Source of the DNA: Mycobacterium sp.
GTDB lineage: Bacteria > Actinomycetota > Actinomycetes > Mycobacteriales > Mycobacteriaceae
Assembly: GCF_025933915.1 (NCBI RefSeq)
Contig: NZ_JAICZA010000029.1
Location: 1-39,044, forward strand
DNA length: 39,044 nucleotides
Direction: 5' to 3'
Below the pieces are notes generated by a model. That model had not been told where the DNA came from. It saw only the letters and a program-made list of their open reading frames with translations, and did no database searches. This document shows, piece by piece, positions 1 through 8,961 of this stretch; position 1 is the stretch's first letter; the number at the start of each line of letters is the position of its first letter. The position numbers and the translations under genes were made by a program.

Positions 1-72
1 CATCGCTTTCACGCTCGCATCGTCGCCGGCGGGTCACAGCGCCAAACTACGGGAGAGGTCCGACACCCACGC

Positions 73-915
<843 letters not shown>

Positions 916-973
916 CTAGTCATTAGGTGGCAGCGTAATGGCTCTGCCGGCAGCCGTGTTTGCCGCCACTGCG

Positions 974-979
974 TAGGCT
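974..979 (+). promoter_or_regulatory. Leaderless -10 element of sigG
   Basis: TAGGCT fits the mycobacterial -10 pattern TANNNT and is followed by exactly seven bases and then the ATG at 987, so transcription would begin at the start codon. No clear -35 is seen. An earlier ATG at 981 lies too close to the -10 to be the leaderless start. Confidence 0.5.
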
Positions 980-986
980 CATGCGG

Positions 987-1994
987 ATGAGCCTTCTCGC
1001 GCAAAACCCTGAAGGTGACCCCGGGGTCGGGGCGGATTTCTCGGCGCAAGCCGAACCGTATCGCCGCGAGCTGCTCGCCCACTGTTATCGGATGACCGGG
1101 TCATTGCATGACGCCGAGGACCTGGTGCAGGAGACGCTGTTGCGGGCCTGGAAGGCCTACGACCGTTTCGAAGGCAAGTCCTCGCTGCGGACCTGGCTGC
1201 ACCGAATCGCCACCAATACCTGCCTGAGCGCGCTGGAGGGCCGAGGGCGCAGGGCGCTGCCGGTGGGACTGGGTGGCCCCAGCTCGGACCCCACCGCCGA
1301 GCTCGTCCAGGGCCGCGAGGTGCCCTGGCTGGAGCCACTACCGGAGTTGACCGATCACCCGGCCGACCCGTCGGTCGTCGTCGGGTCGCGCGAGACGGTG
1401 CGGCTGGCGTTTGTGGCTGCGCTGCAATATCTTCCGCCACGGCAGCGGGCAGTCTTGCTGTTGCGCGACGTACTACAGTGGCGCTCCGCCGAGGTGGCCG
1501 AAGCGGTTGGCACCACCACGACCGCCGTCAACAGCCTGCTGCAGCGGGCCCGGTCCCAACTGGACGCCGTCGGCCCCAGCGCCGATGACCAACTGGCGCG
1601 GCCGGATTCACCGGAGGCCCAAGACCTGCTGGCCCGCTACATCGCCGCGTTCGAAACCTACGACATCGACCGCTTGGTGGAGTTGTTCACCGCGGAGGCG
1701 ATCTGGGAAATGCCGCCATACCTCGGCTGGTATCAGGGTGCGGCGGACATCGTCACGCTGATCCATCAGCAGTGCCCGGCCGAGTCGGGCGGAGACATGC
1801 GGCTGCTGCCGCTGGTCGCCAACGGCCAGCTTGGCGCGGCCATGTACATGCGCGCCGGCGACATGCACGTGCCCTTCCAGTTGCATGTGCTGGATGTGCA
1901 CGGCGAGAAGGTGTCTCACGTAGTGGCCTTCCTCGACGACACCCTGTTCGCGAAATTCGGGCTACCCAGTTCGCTGCCCGCGGGTCACAGGTAG
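987..1994 (+). CDS. sigG: ECF RNA polymerase sigma factor SigG with C-terminal SnoaL-like domain
   Basis: A 335-residue extracytoplasmic-function sigma factor. Region 2 lies at about residues 24-85 (PYRRELLAHCYRMTGS, then DAEDLVQETLLRAW). Region 4 lies at about 137-195 with the helix-turn-helix around SAEVAEAVGTTTTAVNSLLQ. A SnoaL/NTF2-like domain fills about 212-325, as in the SigG/SigJ group, where such a domain replaces a separate anti-sigma factor in controlling activity (family knowledge). I chose the ATG at 987 because a TANNNT -10 sits seven bases upstream. Starts at 981 (ATG) or 960 (TTG) would add a few residues without a ribosome site. The next gene begins 11 bases after the stop and is probably co-transcribed. 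Confidence 0.93.
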   Translation: MSLLAQNPEGDPGVGADFSAQAEPYRRELLAHCYRMTGSLHDAEDLVQETLLRAWKAYDRFEGKSSLRTWLHRIATNTCLSALEGRGRRALPVGLGGPSSDPTAELVQGREVPWLEPLPELTDHPADPSVVVGSRETVRLAFVAALQYLPPRQRAVLLLRDVLQWRSAEVAEAVGTTTTAVNSLLQRARSQLDAVGPSADDQLARPDSPEAQDLLARYIAAFETYDIDRLVELFTAEAIWEMPPYLGWYQGAADIVTLIHQQCPAESGGDMRLLPLVANGQLGAAMYMRAGDMHVPFQLHVLDVHGEKVSHVVAFLDDTLFAKFGLPSSLPAGHR

Positions 1995-2005
1995 GAAGGT
2001 TTCCC

Positions 2006-3418
2006 ATGACGAGTTCCACCGTCCAGGTCACGGCCGCGCCCGGCAAACCACTGCTACTGCTGAGCGCCTATGACCTTGCCGGCGTGGGCTACCGGGTCGA
2101 GGAGTTCTTCGTTTCCGCGACGGCCTCGTCCTACACCCCGGTGGCCGAGCTGACTTCCGATGGACGATGGGACGTGACACCCTCGGGCGCCGCCGATTTC
2201 ACGACCCGGATCGTGGTGTTGACGCCCGGCGATCCGGCGCGGTTCAACGGAAGTGTGCTCGTCGAATGGCTCAACGTGAGCGGCGGCATCGACGCGCCCG
2301 CGGTATGGATGATGGCGCACCGCGAAATCATCCGCGCCGGCTACGCTTACGTCGGGGTCTCGGCTCAGCGGGTGGGGGTCGAGGGAGGCGACAGCCTGCT
2401 GGGTGCGGACATGTCGCTGAAAAGCCAGGACCCGCAACGGTATGCGGCCCTGAACCATCCGGGCGACGCGTTCTCCTATGACATCTTCTCCCAGATCGGT
2501 CGCCTCCTCAAAGGCGCCGAACGCCATGCCCTGGTGCGGGATCTGCCCGTAGAACGCGTCATCGCGCTGGGCGAATCGCAGTCGGCGATGTACCTCACGA
2601 GTTATATCAACGCCGTCGATCCCTTGGCCCGCAGCTACGACGGCTTCCTCGTCCATTCCCGTTTCGGTCCGGCCGCCCCGCTCGACGGAAGTTCTATCTT
2701 CGCGGAATCCGATGCGTCGCAAGCGGTTACCTTCCGTCCGGAACTGCGCGTCCCCCTGCTGACGGTCATCACCGAAACGGACGTCTTCGGCGGCGCCCGA
2801 GAGGGCTACTACTTCGCCAGGCAGCCCGACAACCCACGGTTGCGGGTCTGGGAGATCGCCGGTGCCGCCCACGCCGACAACTACACCATTCAGGTCGCGT
2901 TCATCGACAGCGGCTCGGCGCCGCTCGAGGACATCGTCGCCGCCTACACGCCGACCAACATGCTGATGGGCCAGCAATTGGCGCACTGCATCAACTTCGG
3001 CCCGCAACATCACTATGTGGTGCAGGCCGCGCTCGCGGCCCTGAACACATGGGTCGCCACCGGCGAGCCGCCGCCGGGTGGTGAGCCCCTCGAGGTCCGC
3101 GAAATCCAAGGGCCGCAACCGGTTCTGGATGGCAACGGCCTCACCCGTGGCGGCGTCAGAACCCCGTGGGTGGACGTTCCGATCGCCCGGACCTCGGGAC
3201 AGGGCGGCGAGGAAAGCATCATGTCGATGATCTTCGGCTCCGGCGAACTTTTCGACGCCGCCACGCTGCACCGGCTCTACCCCGGCGGAGGCACGGAATA
3301 TCTGGAACGCTTCACCGCCGCGCTCGACGCGGCGATCGATTCCGGGTTCATCCTGCCGGCCGACCGCGCCGAGATTCTGCAGCTCGCCGCCGCAACGTAT
3401 CCCGTTGAGCGGCCTTAG
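2006..3418 (+). CDS. Alpha/beta hydrolase-domain protein (Abhydrolase_10 type)
   Basis: A 470-residue protein resembling the large mycobacterial alpha/beta hydrolase-domain family that opens with a beta-rich region before the catalytic core. The probable nucleophile is Ser191 in ALGESQS, followed by AMYLTSYINAV. The downstream AGAAHADNY stretch may supply the histidine. The ATG at 2006 is chosen because AGGAAGG lies six bases upstream; longer upstream readings only overlap sigG. It has no obvious signal peptide, and the substrate is unknown. It lies 11 bases after sigG, so it may belong to the SigG transcript. In M. tuberculosis, as I recall it, sigG is next to the pirin gene instead, so this gene belongs to a three-gene insertion relative to that order. 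Confidence 0.8.
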   Translation: MTSSTVQVTAAPGKPLLLLSAYDLAGVGYRVEEFFVSATASSYTPVAELTSDGRWDVTPSGAADFTTRIVVLTPGDPARFNGSVLVEWLNVSGGIDAPAVWMMAHREIIRAGYAYVGVSAQRVGVEGGDSLLGADMSLKSQDPQRYAALNHPGDAFSYDIFSQIGRLLKGAERHALVRDLPVERVIALGESQSAMYLTSYINAVDPLARSYDGFLVHSRFGPAAPLDGSSIFAESDASQAVTFRPELRVPLLTVITETDVFGGAREGYYFARQPDNPRLRVWEIAGAAHADNYTIQVAFIDSGSAPLEDIVAAYTPTNMLMGQQLAHCINFGPQHHYVVQAALAALNTWVATGEPPPGGEPLEVREIQGPQPVLDGNGLTRGGVRTPWVDVPIARTSGQGGEESIMSMIFGSGELFDAATLHRLYPGGGTEYLERFTAALDAAIDSGFILPADRAEILQLAAATYPVERP

Positions 3419-3455
3419 GTCCGATTGCCCGGCTCCTCACTCGCGCCGTTCCCGG

Positions 3456-4589
3456 CTAGAACAGTCGGCTATCCGGCGCCGGCCCCGGCACCGGGCGGAC
3501 CAAGCCGGCCCCGGTGATCAGCGGTAGATCCAGCGCCGAGAGCAGACCGGGCGGGGCCGCGCACACCGCGGGGATGGCGTTGACCATCCGTGAGGCACCC
3601 GCGATGCGCGCCCCGAGATCGTGGTCGCCGTCCTCGGCCATCTCGAATTCGCACCGCATGGTCGGGGAGCCCTCGATCTCCACGCGATACAGACCGCGGC
3701 CCGACGCCATGCCATAACCGAGATCCTTCGGCGGAATGCAGATGCGCGGCTGGGGCCAGTCCGGGGCGATGTCGTCGCGCATGCGCGTCACGTGATCGAG
3801 GACGAATGTCGGTTTCCCGCCGACGTAACCGGTCAGCGTCGAACGCATGGCCGCGATCGTTCCGGCCGCGATGTGCCCCGTCGGCGTGGCGAACGATTCG
3901 TACGCGGCAATCCGCTCGTTGGCCTCCTCGATGTTGTCGATCTCGACCCCCAACCCGACGGCGAGCTGATGCAACACCGGCCCCCACCCGAACGTGAACA
4001 CCCCGGGCGTGGCCGCGAACGCCGGATACTCCGGCGGTTGACCGAACCCGAGGATCTCATACACCGCGGATCGATCCGGGTAGGTGGCGTAGTTGAACAT
4101 CTCCGTCACCCGGACCGATTCGATCACCCGCGACACACCGGTAAGCACCAGCGGCAGAACGTCATTGGCGAACCCGGAGTCGATGCCGGTGGTGAAGAAT
4201 GACACCCCGGCGTCCAGCGCGGCCTGGCGCAGCGGATCCGTGAACGCCGCGTCGACGGCGTCGGGAAACACGAGTGGCACCACCGAACACGACAGCACGT
4301 TTTTTCCCGCCCGCAGGATCGACACCATGTCCTCGACGGCGTCCAGCGGCCGCAGGTTGGCGCCGGCGGCATACACCACCACGTCGGTGTCGCCGGCGAG
4401 CATGGCCGACGGGTCCTGGGTGGCCACCACGCCGACCGGCGCGATGCCGCACAACTCCCCGGCATCGCGGCCGGCCTTGGCATCGCTGTGTACCACGACG
4501 TCGACCAGTTGCAGCTCCGGATGGTCGATCACCCCGCGTAGGGCGACCACGCCCATGGAGCCCGGCCCCCAAACTCCCACCTTCAACAC
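3456..4589 (-). CDS. DapB-fold NAD(P)-dependent oxidoreductase
   Basis: A 377-residue protein with an N-terminal Rossmann fold (GVWGPGSMG at residues 5-13) and an acidic strand end in the next repeat. Its overall form is that of the actinobacterial family annotated as dihydrodipicolinate reductase-like or amine/diaminopentanoate dehydrogenase-like. It is longer than true DapB (about 250 residues), so it is unlikely to act in lysine synthesis. The substrate cannot be told. The GTG start at 4589 has AGGAGA eight bases upstream on the minus strand. It diverges from the IclR gene, so the regulator probably controls it. It converges with the preceding hydrolase gene, leaving 37 bases. Confidence 0.72.
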   Translation of the reverse strand: MLKVGVWGPGSMGVVALRGVIDHPELQLVDVVVHSDAKAGRDAGELCGIAPVGVVATQDPSAMLAGDTDVVVYAAGANLRPLDAVEDMVSILRAGKNVLSCSVVPLVFPDAVDAAFTDPLRQAALDAGVSFFTTGIDSGFANDVLPLVLTGVSRVIESVRVTEMFNYATYPDRSAVYEILGFGQPPEYPAFAATPGVFTFGWGPVLHQLAVGLGVEIDNIEEANERIAAYESFATPTGHIAAGTIAAMRSTLTGYVGGKPTFVLDHVTRMRDDIAPDWPQPRICIPPKDLGYGMASGRGLYRVEIEGSPTMRCEFEMAEDGDHDLGARIAGASRMVNAIPAVCAAPPGLLSALDLPLITGAGLVRPVPGPAPDSRLF

Positions 4590-4651
4590 GACGGTCTCCT
4601 ATTATTAGGACGTAATCATCGATAGTTTGGACGGAGCGTAGGGAGGTGACC
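4590..4651. promoter_or_regulatory. Divergent promoter/operator region between reductase and IclR genes
   Basis: This 62-base gap is AT-richer than its surroundings and must hold both divergent promoters. It contains the partial palindrome CCTATTATTAGG (4598-4609) and an ATTA-N5-TAAT element (4604-4616 region). Both are possible sites for the adjacent IclR regulator. GGGAGG at 4641-4646 is the ribosome site of the IclR gene. The exact -10 and -35 boxes are not clear. Confidence 0.35.
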
Positions 4652-5542
4652 GTGGATACGTCAATGGGCGGGACGCGGAGCGAATCAACCGCCAAATCAC
4701 CGCCCACGGCGCGCGTGATGGACATCCTTGGCGCCCTGGCGAATTCGCCTGACGGACGGACATCGGCCGAGCTGGCGAAAAGCTGTGGGATCAGCACCTC
4801 GACCTGTGCCCTCGTGCTGGCCGAGCTGCGAACGCGCGCCTGGGTGGCGCGGCACGGGGATCGCCGCTACGTGCTGGGCAGCGGATTGTTCGGGCTGGTG
4901 CACGGTCTGCGGGAGCAGTTTCCGCTGCTGGACCGCGGGCGCGACGCGCTGGGCTTCCTGCACGACACGCTCGGCGCGGGCTGCTCCATGTCGAAGATCG
5001 GCGCCCGGTACCTGACCACCGTCGACACGGTCGGTCACGGTACCGACGGGGAACACGCTGTGGGCCAGCGCTTCCCCATCGACCCACCATTCGGTCTGGT
5101 TGCCATGGCCTGGCGCGACGACGATGTCGTCCATGCCTGGTTGCATCGCGTGATGCCCCGGCTCACTCGCGCCGAGATCTCGGAACATCAACGGGTGCTG
5201 GCCGATATTCGCGCCCGCGGCTACGGTGCCTGGCGGTTCGACGACACCCATAGGTCGCTGCACAATCGGCTGGCCGAGGTGCTGGCCTCGCTCGAGCCGA
5301 CCGCCCAGGTCACTCGCCGGCTCACCACGCTGATGACGATGGTGACGCTGCAGTCGGTGACGGACGTCCTCGAAACACAGTTGAACAGCGTCGAATTCGT
5401 CGTATTACCGATCTTCTCCCCTGATGGCCAGCCGGAGTACCAAATCGAAATCCACCTCGGCCACGCAACCGGATTGACCCTGCCCGAACTCGACGCCGCG
5501 CTCCGTCATGCCCAAGGGCTGCTCACGGCCGCGGTCGTCTGA
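4652..5542 (+). CDS. IclR-family transcriptional regulator
   Basis: A 296-residue regulator. The winged helix-turn-helix lies at about residues 18-80 (RVMDILGALANSPDGRTSAEL, then SCGISTSTCALVLAELRTRAWV). An IclR-type effector domain follows to the C-terminus, though it diverges from the classical family, so ligand prediction is not possible. The GTG at 4652 was chosen because GGAGG ends five bases upstream; GTG 4646 overlaps that site and ATG 4664 is 17 bases away. It is transcribed away from the DapB-fold oxidoreductase gene, the usual layout of a local regulator and its target. The pirin gene starts 25 bases downstream on the same strand. Confidence 0.8.
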   Translation: MDTSMGGTRSESTAKSPPTARVMDILGALANSPDGRTSAELAKSCGISTSTCALVLAELRTRAWVARHGDRRYVLGSGLFGLVHGLREQFPLLDRGRDALGFLHDTLGAGCSMSKIGARYLTTVDTVGHGTDGEHAVGQRFPIDPPFGLVAMAWRDDDVVHAWLHRVMPRLTRAEISEHQRVLADIRARGYGAWRFDDTHRSLHNRLAEVLASLEPTAQVTRRLTTLMTMVTLQSVTDVLETQLNSVEFVVLPIFSPDGQPEYQIEIHLGHATGLTLPELDAALRHAQGLLTAAVV

Positions 5543-5555
5543 TCCGGTCCAGGAT

Positions 5556-5561
5556 TACGCT
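5556..5561 (+). promoter_or_regulatory. Possible leaderless -10 element of the pirin gene
   Basis: TACGCT matches TANNNT and ends six bases before the pirin ATG at 5568. The pirin gene lacks a ribosome site, which suits leaderless expression independent of the IclR gene upstream. Confidence 0.35.
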
Positions 5562-5567
5562 GGGGAC

Positions 5568-6293
5568 ATGTCTGCCACCACGGAGATCAGGCGCGCGGCC
5601 GATCGGGCCGTCACCACCACGCCCTGGTTGACCTCCCGGCATTCGTTCTCCTTCGGCGATCACTACGACCCCGACAACACCCACTACGGGCTGCTGCTGG
5701 TCAACAATGACGACATCGTCTCCCCGGGAACGGGATTCGACACCCACCCCCATCGAGACATGGAGATTGTGACCTGGGTGCTGCGGGGCGAACTGTCCCA
5801 TCACGACTCCACCGGCAACCGTGGGGTCATCTATCCCGGCCTGGCACAACGCATGTCGGCGGGCAGCGGCATCCTGCACTCCGAACGCAACGACTCCCCC
5901 ACCGAGCCGGTCCATTTCGTGCAGATGTGGGTGGTGCCCGACGAGTCCGGCATCGACCCGAGCTACCAACAGCACGAGATCGACCAGAAACTGTTGGACG
6001 GCAACCTTGTGACGATCGCCTCAGGCATGCCCGCTCACGATGCGGCCATCACCCTGCACAACCGCAACACCGCGCTGCACGGCACACGCTTGCGACCCGG
6101 GGCGACCGTCAGCCTCCCCCCGGCGCCCTACCTGCATCTTTTCCTGGCCCGCGGCCGGGTCAGCGTCGAAGGGATCGGGGAGTTGAACGAGGGCGACGCC
6201 GTGCGATGCGCCGACGCCGACGGCCGCCGCGCGGCGGCGAGCGAGGCATCGGAACTGCTGATCTGGGAAATGCACGCGAAGCTGGGTGACTGA
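5568..6293 (+). CDS. Pirin family protein (Rv0181c-like)
   Basis: A 241-residue bicupin. The N-terminal cupin carries the pirin signature: HPHRDMEIVTWVLRGELSH near residues 59-77, and further on SGILHSE. Together these supply the His, His, His and Glu metal ligands of the family. Pirins bind iron or another metal; members act as quercetinase-like dioxygenases or redox-linked regulators, and nothing here settles which. There is no signal peptide, so it is cytoplasmic. The ATG at 5568 agrees with the length of the M. tuberculosis protein. In that species its neighbour is sigG; here three genes lie between. Confidence 0.9.
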   Translation: MSATTEIRRAADRAVTTTPWLTSRHSFSFGDHYDPDNTHYGLLLVNNDDIVSPGTGFDTHPHRDMEIVTWVLRGELSHHDSTGNRGVIYPGLAQRMSAGSGILHSERNDSPTEPVHFVQMWVVPDESGIDPSYQQHEIDQKLLDGNLVTIASGMPAHDAAITLHNRNTALHGTRLRPGATVSLPPAPYLHLFLARGRVSVEGIGELNEGDAVRCADADGRRAAASEASELLIWEMHAKLGD

Positions 6294-6321
6294 GACCATA
6301 GAGGGCCGGCAACCGAGCCCA

Positions 6322-6345
6322 TAGAGTGGGCACGACAGACAGGAG
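6322..6345 (+). promoter_or_regulatory. -10 element and ribosome site of the YhgE-like gene
   Basis: TAGAGT at 6322-6327 fits the TANNNT -10 pattern, and AGGAG at 6341-6345 is a clear ribosome site six bases before the ATG at 6351. A related CCATAGAG lies about 26 bases earlier, just after the pirin stop. No good -35 was seen. Confidence 0.4.
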
Positions 6346-6350
6346 TCGGC

Positions 6351-7733
6351 ATGCCTCACTCGCACCCGCAGCACGCGGCGCCCAACCCCAACCGAAACAT
6401 CAAGGCGATCCGCACCGTGCGGTTCTGGGCGGCACCCCTGGTCATCACGCTGGCGCTGATGTCGGCGCTGTGCGCGCTCTACCTCGGCGGCATCCTGAAC
6501 CCCTCGACCAATCTGCGGCACTTCCCCATCGCGGTGGTGAACGAGGACGCCGGCCCTGGGGGCGCCCAGATCACCGACCGGCTGGTCAATGGGTTGGACA
6601 AGAACAAGTTCGACGTACGGGTGCTCTCGCGTAGCGAGGCCAAGCAGCAACTGGACACCGGCCAGGTGTACGGCTCGGTGGTGATACCGCCCAGCTTCTC
6701 GTCCAAGCTGCGCGACTTCGCGACCAGTGCGGTGCTACCCGCTCACGCCGAACGGCCGTCGATCACCGTCTCCACCAACCCGCGGGCCGGCACACTCGGC
6801 GCGAGCATCGCCGGCCAGACCCTCAGCATGGCCATGGGCATGGCCAACGGCATAGCGGGACAACGGGTTACGGCGGAGGTGGCGGCGCAGACCGGCGGCG
6901 CGCCGCTGACGGGTGCGGCCCAGGCGGGCCTGGCCGCCCCCATCGAAATCCAGTCGATCGTCCACAATCCGCTGCCCAACGGCACCGGCAACGGATTGTC
7001 CGCCTTCTATTACGCGCTCCTGCTGCTGCTGGCCGGATTCACCGGCAGCATTGTGGTCAGCACGCTGGTTGACGCGTTACTCGGTTACGTGCCGGCCGAA
7101 TTCGGTCCGGTGTATCGGTTCGCCGAGCAGGTCAGGATCTCGAGATTCCAGACGCTGCTGCTCAAGTGGGCCATGATGGTGCTGCTCGCGCTGCTCACCT
7201 CGGCGGTTTATCTGTGGATCGCCGACGGGCTGGGCATGCCCATCGATCTGAGCTGGCAACTGTGGGCGTTCGGCGTGTTCGCGATCGCCGCGGTGGGTAT
7301 CACGTCCAGTTCCCTGCTCTCGGTGCTGGGCACGGCGGGGATGTTGGTCAGCATGCTCATCTTCGTGATCCTCGGCTTGCCGTCGGCCGGGGCGACGGTG
7401 CCGCTGGAGGCGACGCCGTCCTTCTTTCGCTGGCTCGCCGAATTCGAGCCGATGCACCAGGTTTTCCTGGGCGCTCGATCGCTGCTGTACTTCAGTGGCC
7501 GCGGGGACGCAGGCCTGACCCAGGCGCTGACGATGACGTCGGTGGGCCTGGTCATCGGGCTGCTGCTCGGTGGCATCGTCACACACCTCTACGACCGCAA
7601 GGGCTTTCACCGGATTCAGGGTGCGGTCGAGTTCGCGATCGCTCAGGAGCACCAGGCTCAACACCAAGCCCGCCGCGGCAAGCAGGTGGAGCCTAGCGTC
7701 ACCGAGCCTGAAAGTTCTAGCGAGCAAACGTAA
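6351..7733 (+). CDS. YhgE/Pip or ABC-2-like integral membrane protein (Rv0180c-like)
   Basis: A 460-residue membrane protein. One membrane segment lies at about residues 24-48. An exported domain of roughly 170 residues follows, including the VVNEDAG motif common near the start of YhgE/Pip and ABC-2 type proteins. A C-terminal half contains about five further hydrophobic segments. The tail (EHQAQHQARRGKQ and onward) is polar and cytoplasmic. Family members are linked to export or envelope processes, but the substrate is unknown. It lies between the pirin gene and lprO, as in M. tuberculosis. The ATG is supported by AGGAG upstream. Confidence 0.85.
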   Translation: MPHSHPQHAAPNPNRNIKAIRTVRFWAAPLVITLALMSALCALYLGGILNPSTNLRHFPIAVVNEDAGPGGAQITDRLVNGLDKNKFDVRVLSRSEAKQQLDTGQVYGSVVIPPSFSSKLRDFATSAVLPAHAERPSITVSTNPRAGTLGASIAGQTLSMAMGMANGIAGQRVTAEVAAQTGGAPLTGAAQAGLAAPIEIQSIVHNPLPNGTGNGLSAFYYALLLLLAGFTGSIVVSTLVDALLGYVPAEFGPVYRFAEQVRISRFQTLLLKWAMMVLLALLTSAVYLWIADGLGMPIDLSWQLWAFGVFAIAAVGITSSSLLSVLGTAGMLVSMLIFVILGLPSAGATVPLEATPSFFRWLAEFEPMHQVFLGARSLLYFSGRGDAGLTQALTMTSVGLVIGLLLGGIVTHLYDRKGFHRIQGAVEFAIAQEHQAQHQARRGKQVEPSVTEPESSSEQT

Positions 7734-7764
7734 TTCGCGCGTAGCCCAAGTGTCATCGACCCGT

Positions 7765-7778
7765 TATCTTTGTTGACA
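7765..7778 (+). promoter_or_regulatory. Promoter-like AT-rich segment upstream of lprO
   Basis: TATCTT (7765-7770, TANNNT type) and a perfect TTGACA (7773-7778) both lie in the 100-base gap before lprO. Neither has a convincing partner box at the right spacing, so which one is used is open. Confidence 0.25.
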
Positions 7779-7839
7779 ATGTGACTATTGAGGCTGATGA
7801 TGTTGGTGCTGCATCCAGATCATGGCCGAAAGGGCTATC

Positions 7840-8922
7840 GTGCTGACCCGACGCGCCAGCTTCCGCCGGCTGGCGGCGTGCTGCACCGCCCTCATCGCCT
7901 GCCTTACGCTGGCCGTCACCTCGGGGCAGCCCGTCGCGCAAGCCGCTGACGGCCGCGATCTGCTCGCCAACGCCATCGGCAGCACCCGCGGTTCCTACCT
8001 GGTCTACAACTTCGGCCCCGGCCACCCCGCGCCGATGCTCAACGCGGGAGGCAGCTGGTATGAGCTGAACAACGGCGGCCATCTGATGATCATCAAGAAC
8101 GCGGCGGGGCGGCTCTCGCCACACCTGCTGGTCGATACGCACCAGGGCGACCAAGCTCGTTGCGAAAACAATCCCGGCGCGCGCACCGCCGAGGGACTGT
8201 GGCAGGCCTCGGAGCTCTACGCCCCGCTGCAGGCGTGGCAACGCATGGGTCAGCCGACGATCGCGATCAACGCCAACTTCTTCGACGTGCGCGGCCAAAA
8301 GGGCGGCTCGTGGCGCCAGACCGGTTGCAGTTCACCGTTGGGCGCCTTCGTGGACAACACCAACGGCCGGGGCCGCGCCAACCAGGCGGTCACCGGCACC
8401 CTCGCCTATCCCGGCAAACAGGGTCTCTCCGGCGGCGGCGAGAGCTGGAGCGCGCTGACGACGATGATCCTGCCGTCGGGCGGGGCGCCGTATGTGGTGT
8501 GGCCCAAGACAAAACAGGACTACGACGCCGCCACGCCGGTAGTCCAGGACCTGCTCAACAGGAACGAGAGGTTCGTGGCGGTGTCGGGGATCGGGCTGTT
8601 GGCACCCGGCAACACCGGACAGCTGCACGACGGCGGGCCCAGCGCGGCGCGAACGGCCCTGGCCTACGCGAGGCAAAAGGACGAAATGTACATCTTCGAG
8701 GGCGGCAACTACACCCCGGACAACATGCAGGACCTGTTCCGTGGGCTGGGCAGCGATAACGCCGTGCTTCTCGACGGCGGTGGTTCATCGGCGATCGTGC
8801 TGCGCCGTGACACCGGCGGCATGTGGGCAGGGGCGGGCTCACCCAGGGGATCGTGCGACACCCGCCAGGTGCTCTGCGACTCCCACGAGCGGGCGCTGCC
8901 AAGCTGGTTGGCTTTCAATTAG
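7840..8922 (+). CDS. lprO: LprO: exported phosphodiester glycosidase-family protein
   Basis: A 360-residue exported protein like Rv0179c. The N-terminus has a basic region (RRASFRR), a hydrophobic stretch and two possible processing sites: a lipobox-like LIAC with Cys21, and a signal-peptidase I type AQA before ADG. The annotation as lipoprotein is therefore not certain. The mature part resembles the phosphodiester glycosidase (NAGPA) family: INANFFD, an internal GGESWSALTT region and the typical LLDGGGSSAIVLR near the C-terminus. The GTG at 7840 follows AAAGGG by five bases; the ATG at 7822 is in frame, without a ribosome site, and adds six residues. The substrate in the envelope is unknown. 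Confidence 0.85.
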   Translation: MLTRRASFRRLAACCTALIACLTLAVTSGQPVAQAADGRDLLANAIGSTRGSYLVYNFGPGHPAPMLNAGGSWYELNNGGHLMIIKNAAGRLSPHLLVDTHQGDQARCENNPGARTAEGLWQASELYAPLQAWQRMGQPTIAINANFFDVRGQKGGSWRQTGCSSPLGAFVDNTNGRGRANQAVTGTLAYPGKQGLSGGGESWSALTTMILPSGGAPYVVWPKTKQDYDAATPVVQDLLNRNERFVAVSGIGLLAPGNTGQLHDGGPSAARTALAYARQKDEMYIFEGGNYTPDNMQDLFRGLGSDNAVLLDGGGSSAIVLRRDTGGMWAGAGSPRGSCDTRQVLCDSHERALPSWLAFN

Positions 8923-8928
8923 CATCCG

Positions 8929-8959
8929 CTGCAGCGGTTTTCGCTGCAGACCGCTGCAG
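8929..8959. terminator. Bidirectional hairpin terminator between lprO and the mce1 operon
   Basis: CTGCAGCGGT (8929-8938) pairs perfectly with ACCGCTGCAG (8950-8959) around an 11-base loop. It lies in the 39-base gap between two convergent stop codons, where a shared terminator is expected. A third GCTGCAG in the loop and the palindrome CCGCTGCAGCGG at 8926-8937 allow alternative folds. There is no U-tract on either strand, as is common in mycobacteria. Confidence 0.6.
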
Positions 8960-8961
8960 TG

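Noticed and set aside
1..72. Possible gene end or regulatory site at the left edge
   Set aside because: The 72 bases after the lipase stop show no convincing coding signal or hairpin, and the window begins here.
1772..2005. Longer N-terminus for the hydrolase after sigG
   Set aside because: It overlaps the SnoaL domain of sigG in another frame and reads as Arg/Ala-rich noise; AGGAAGG fits the ATG at 2006.
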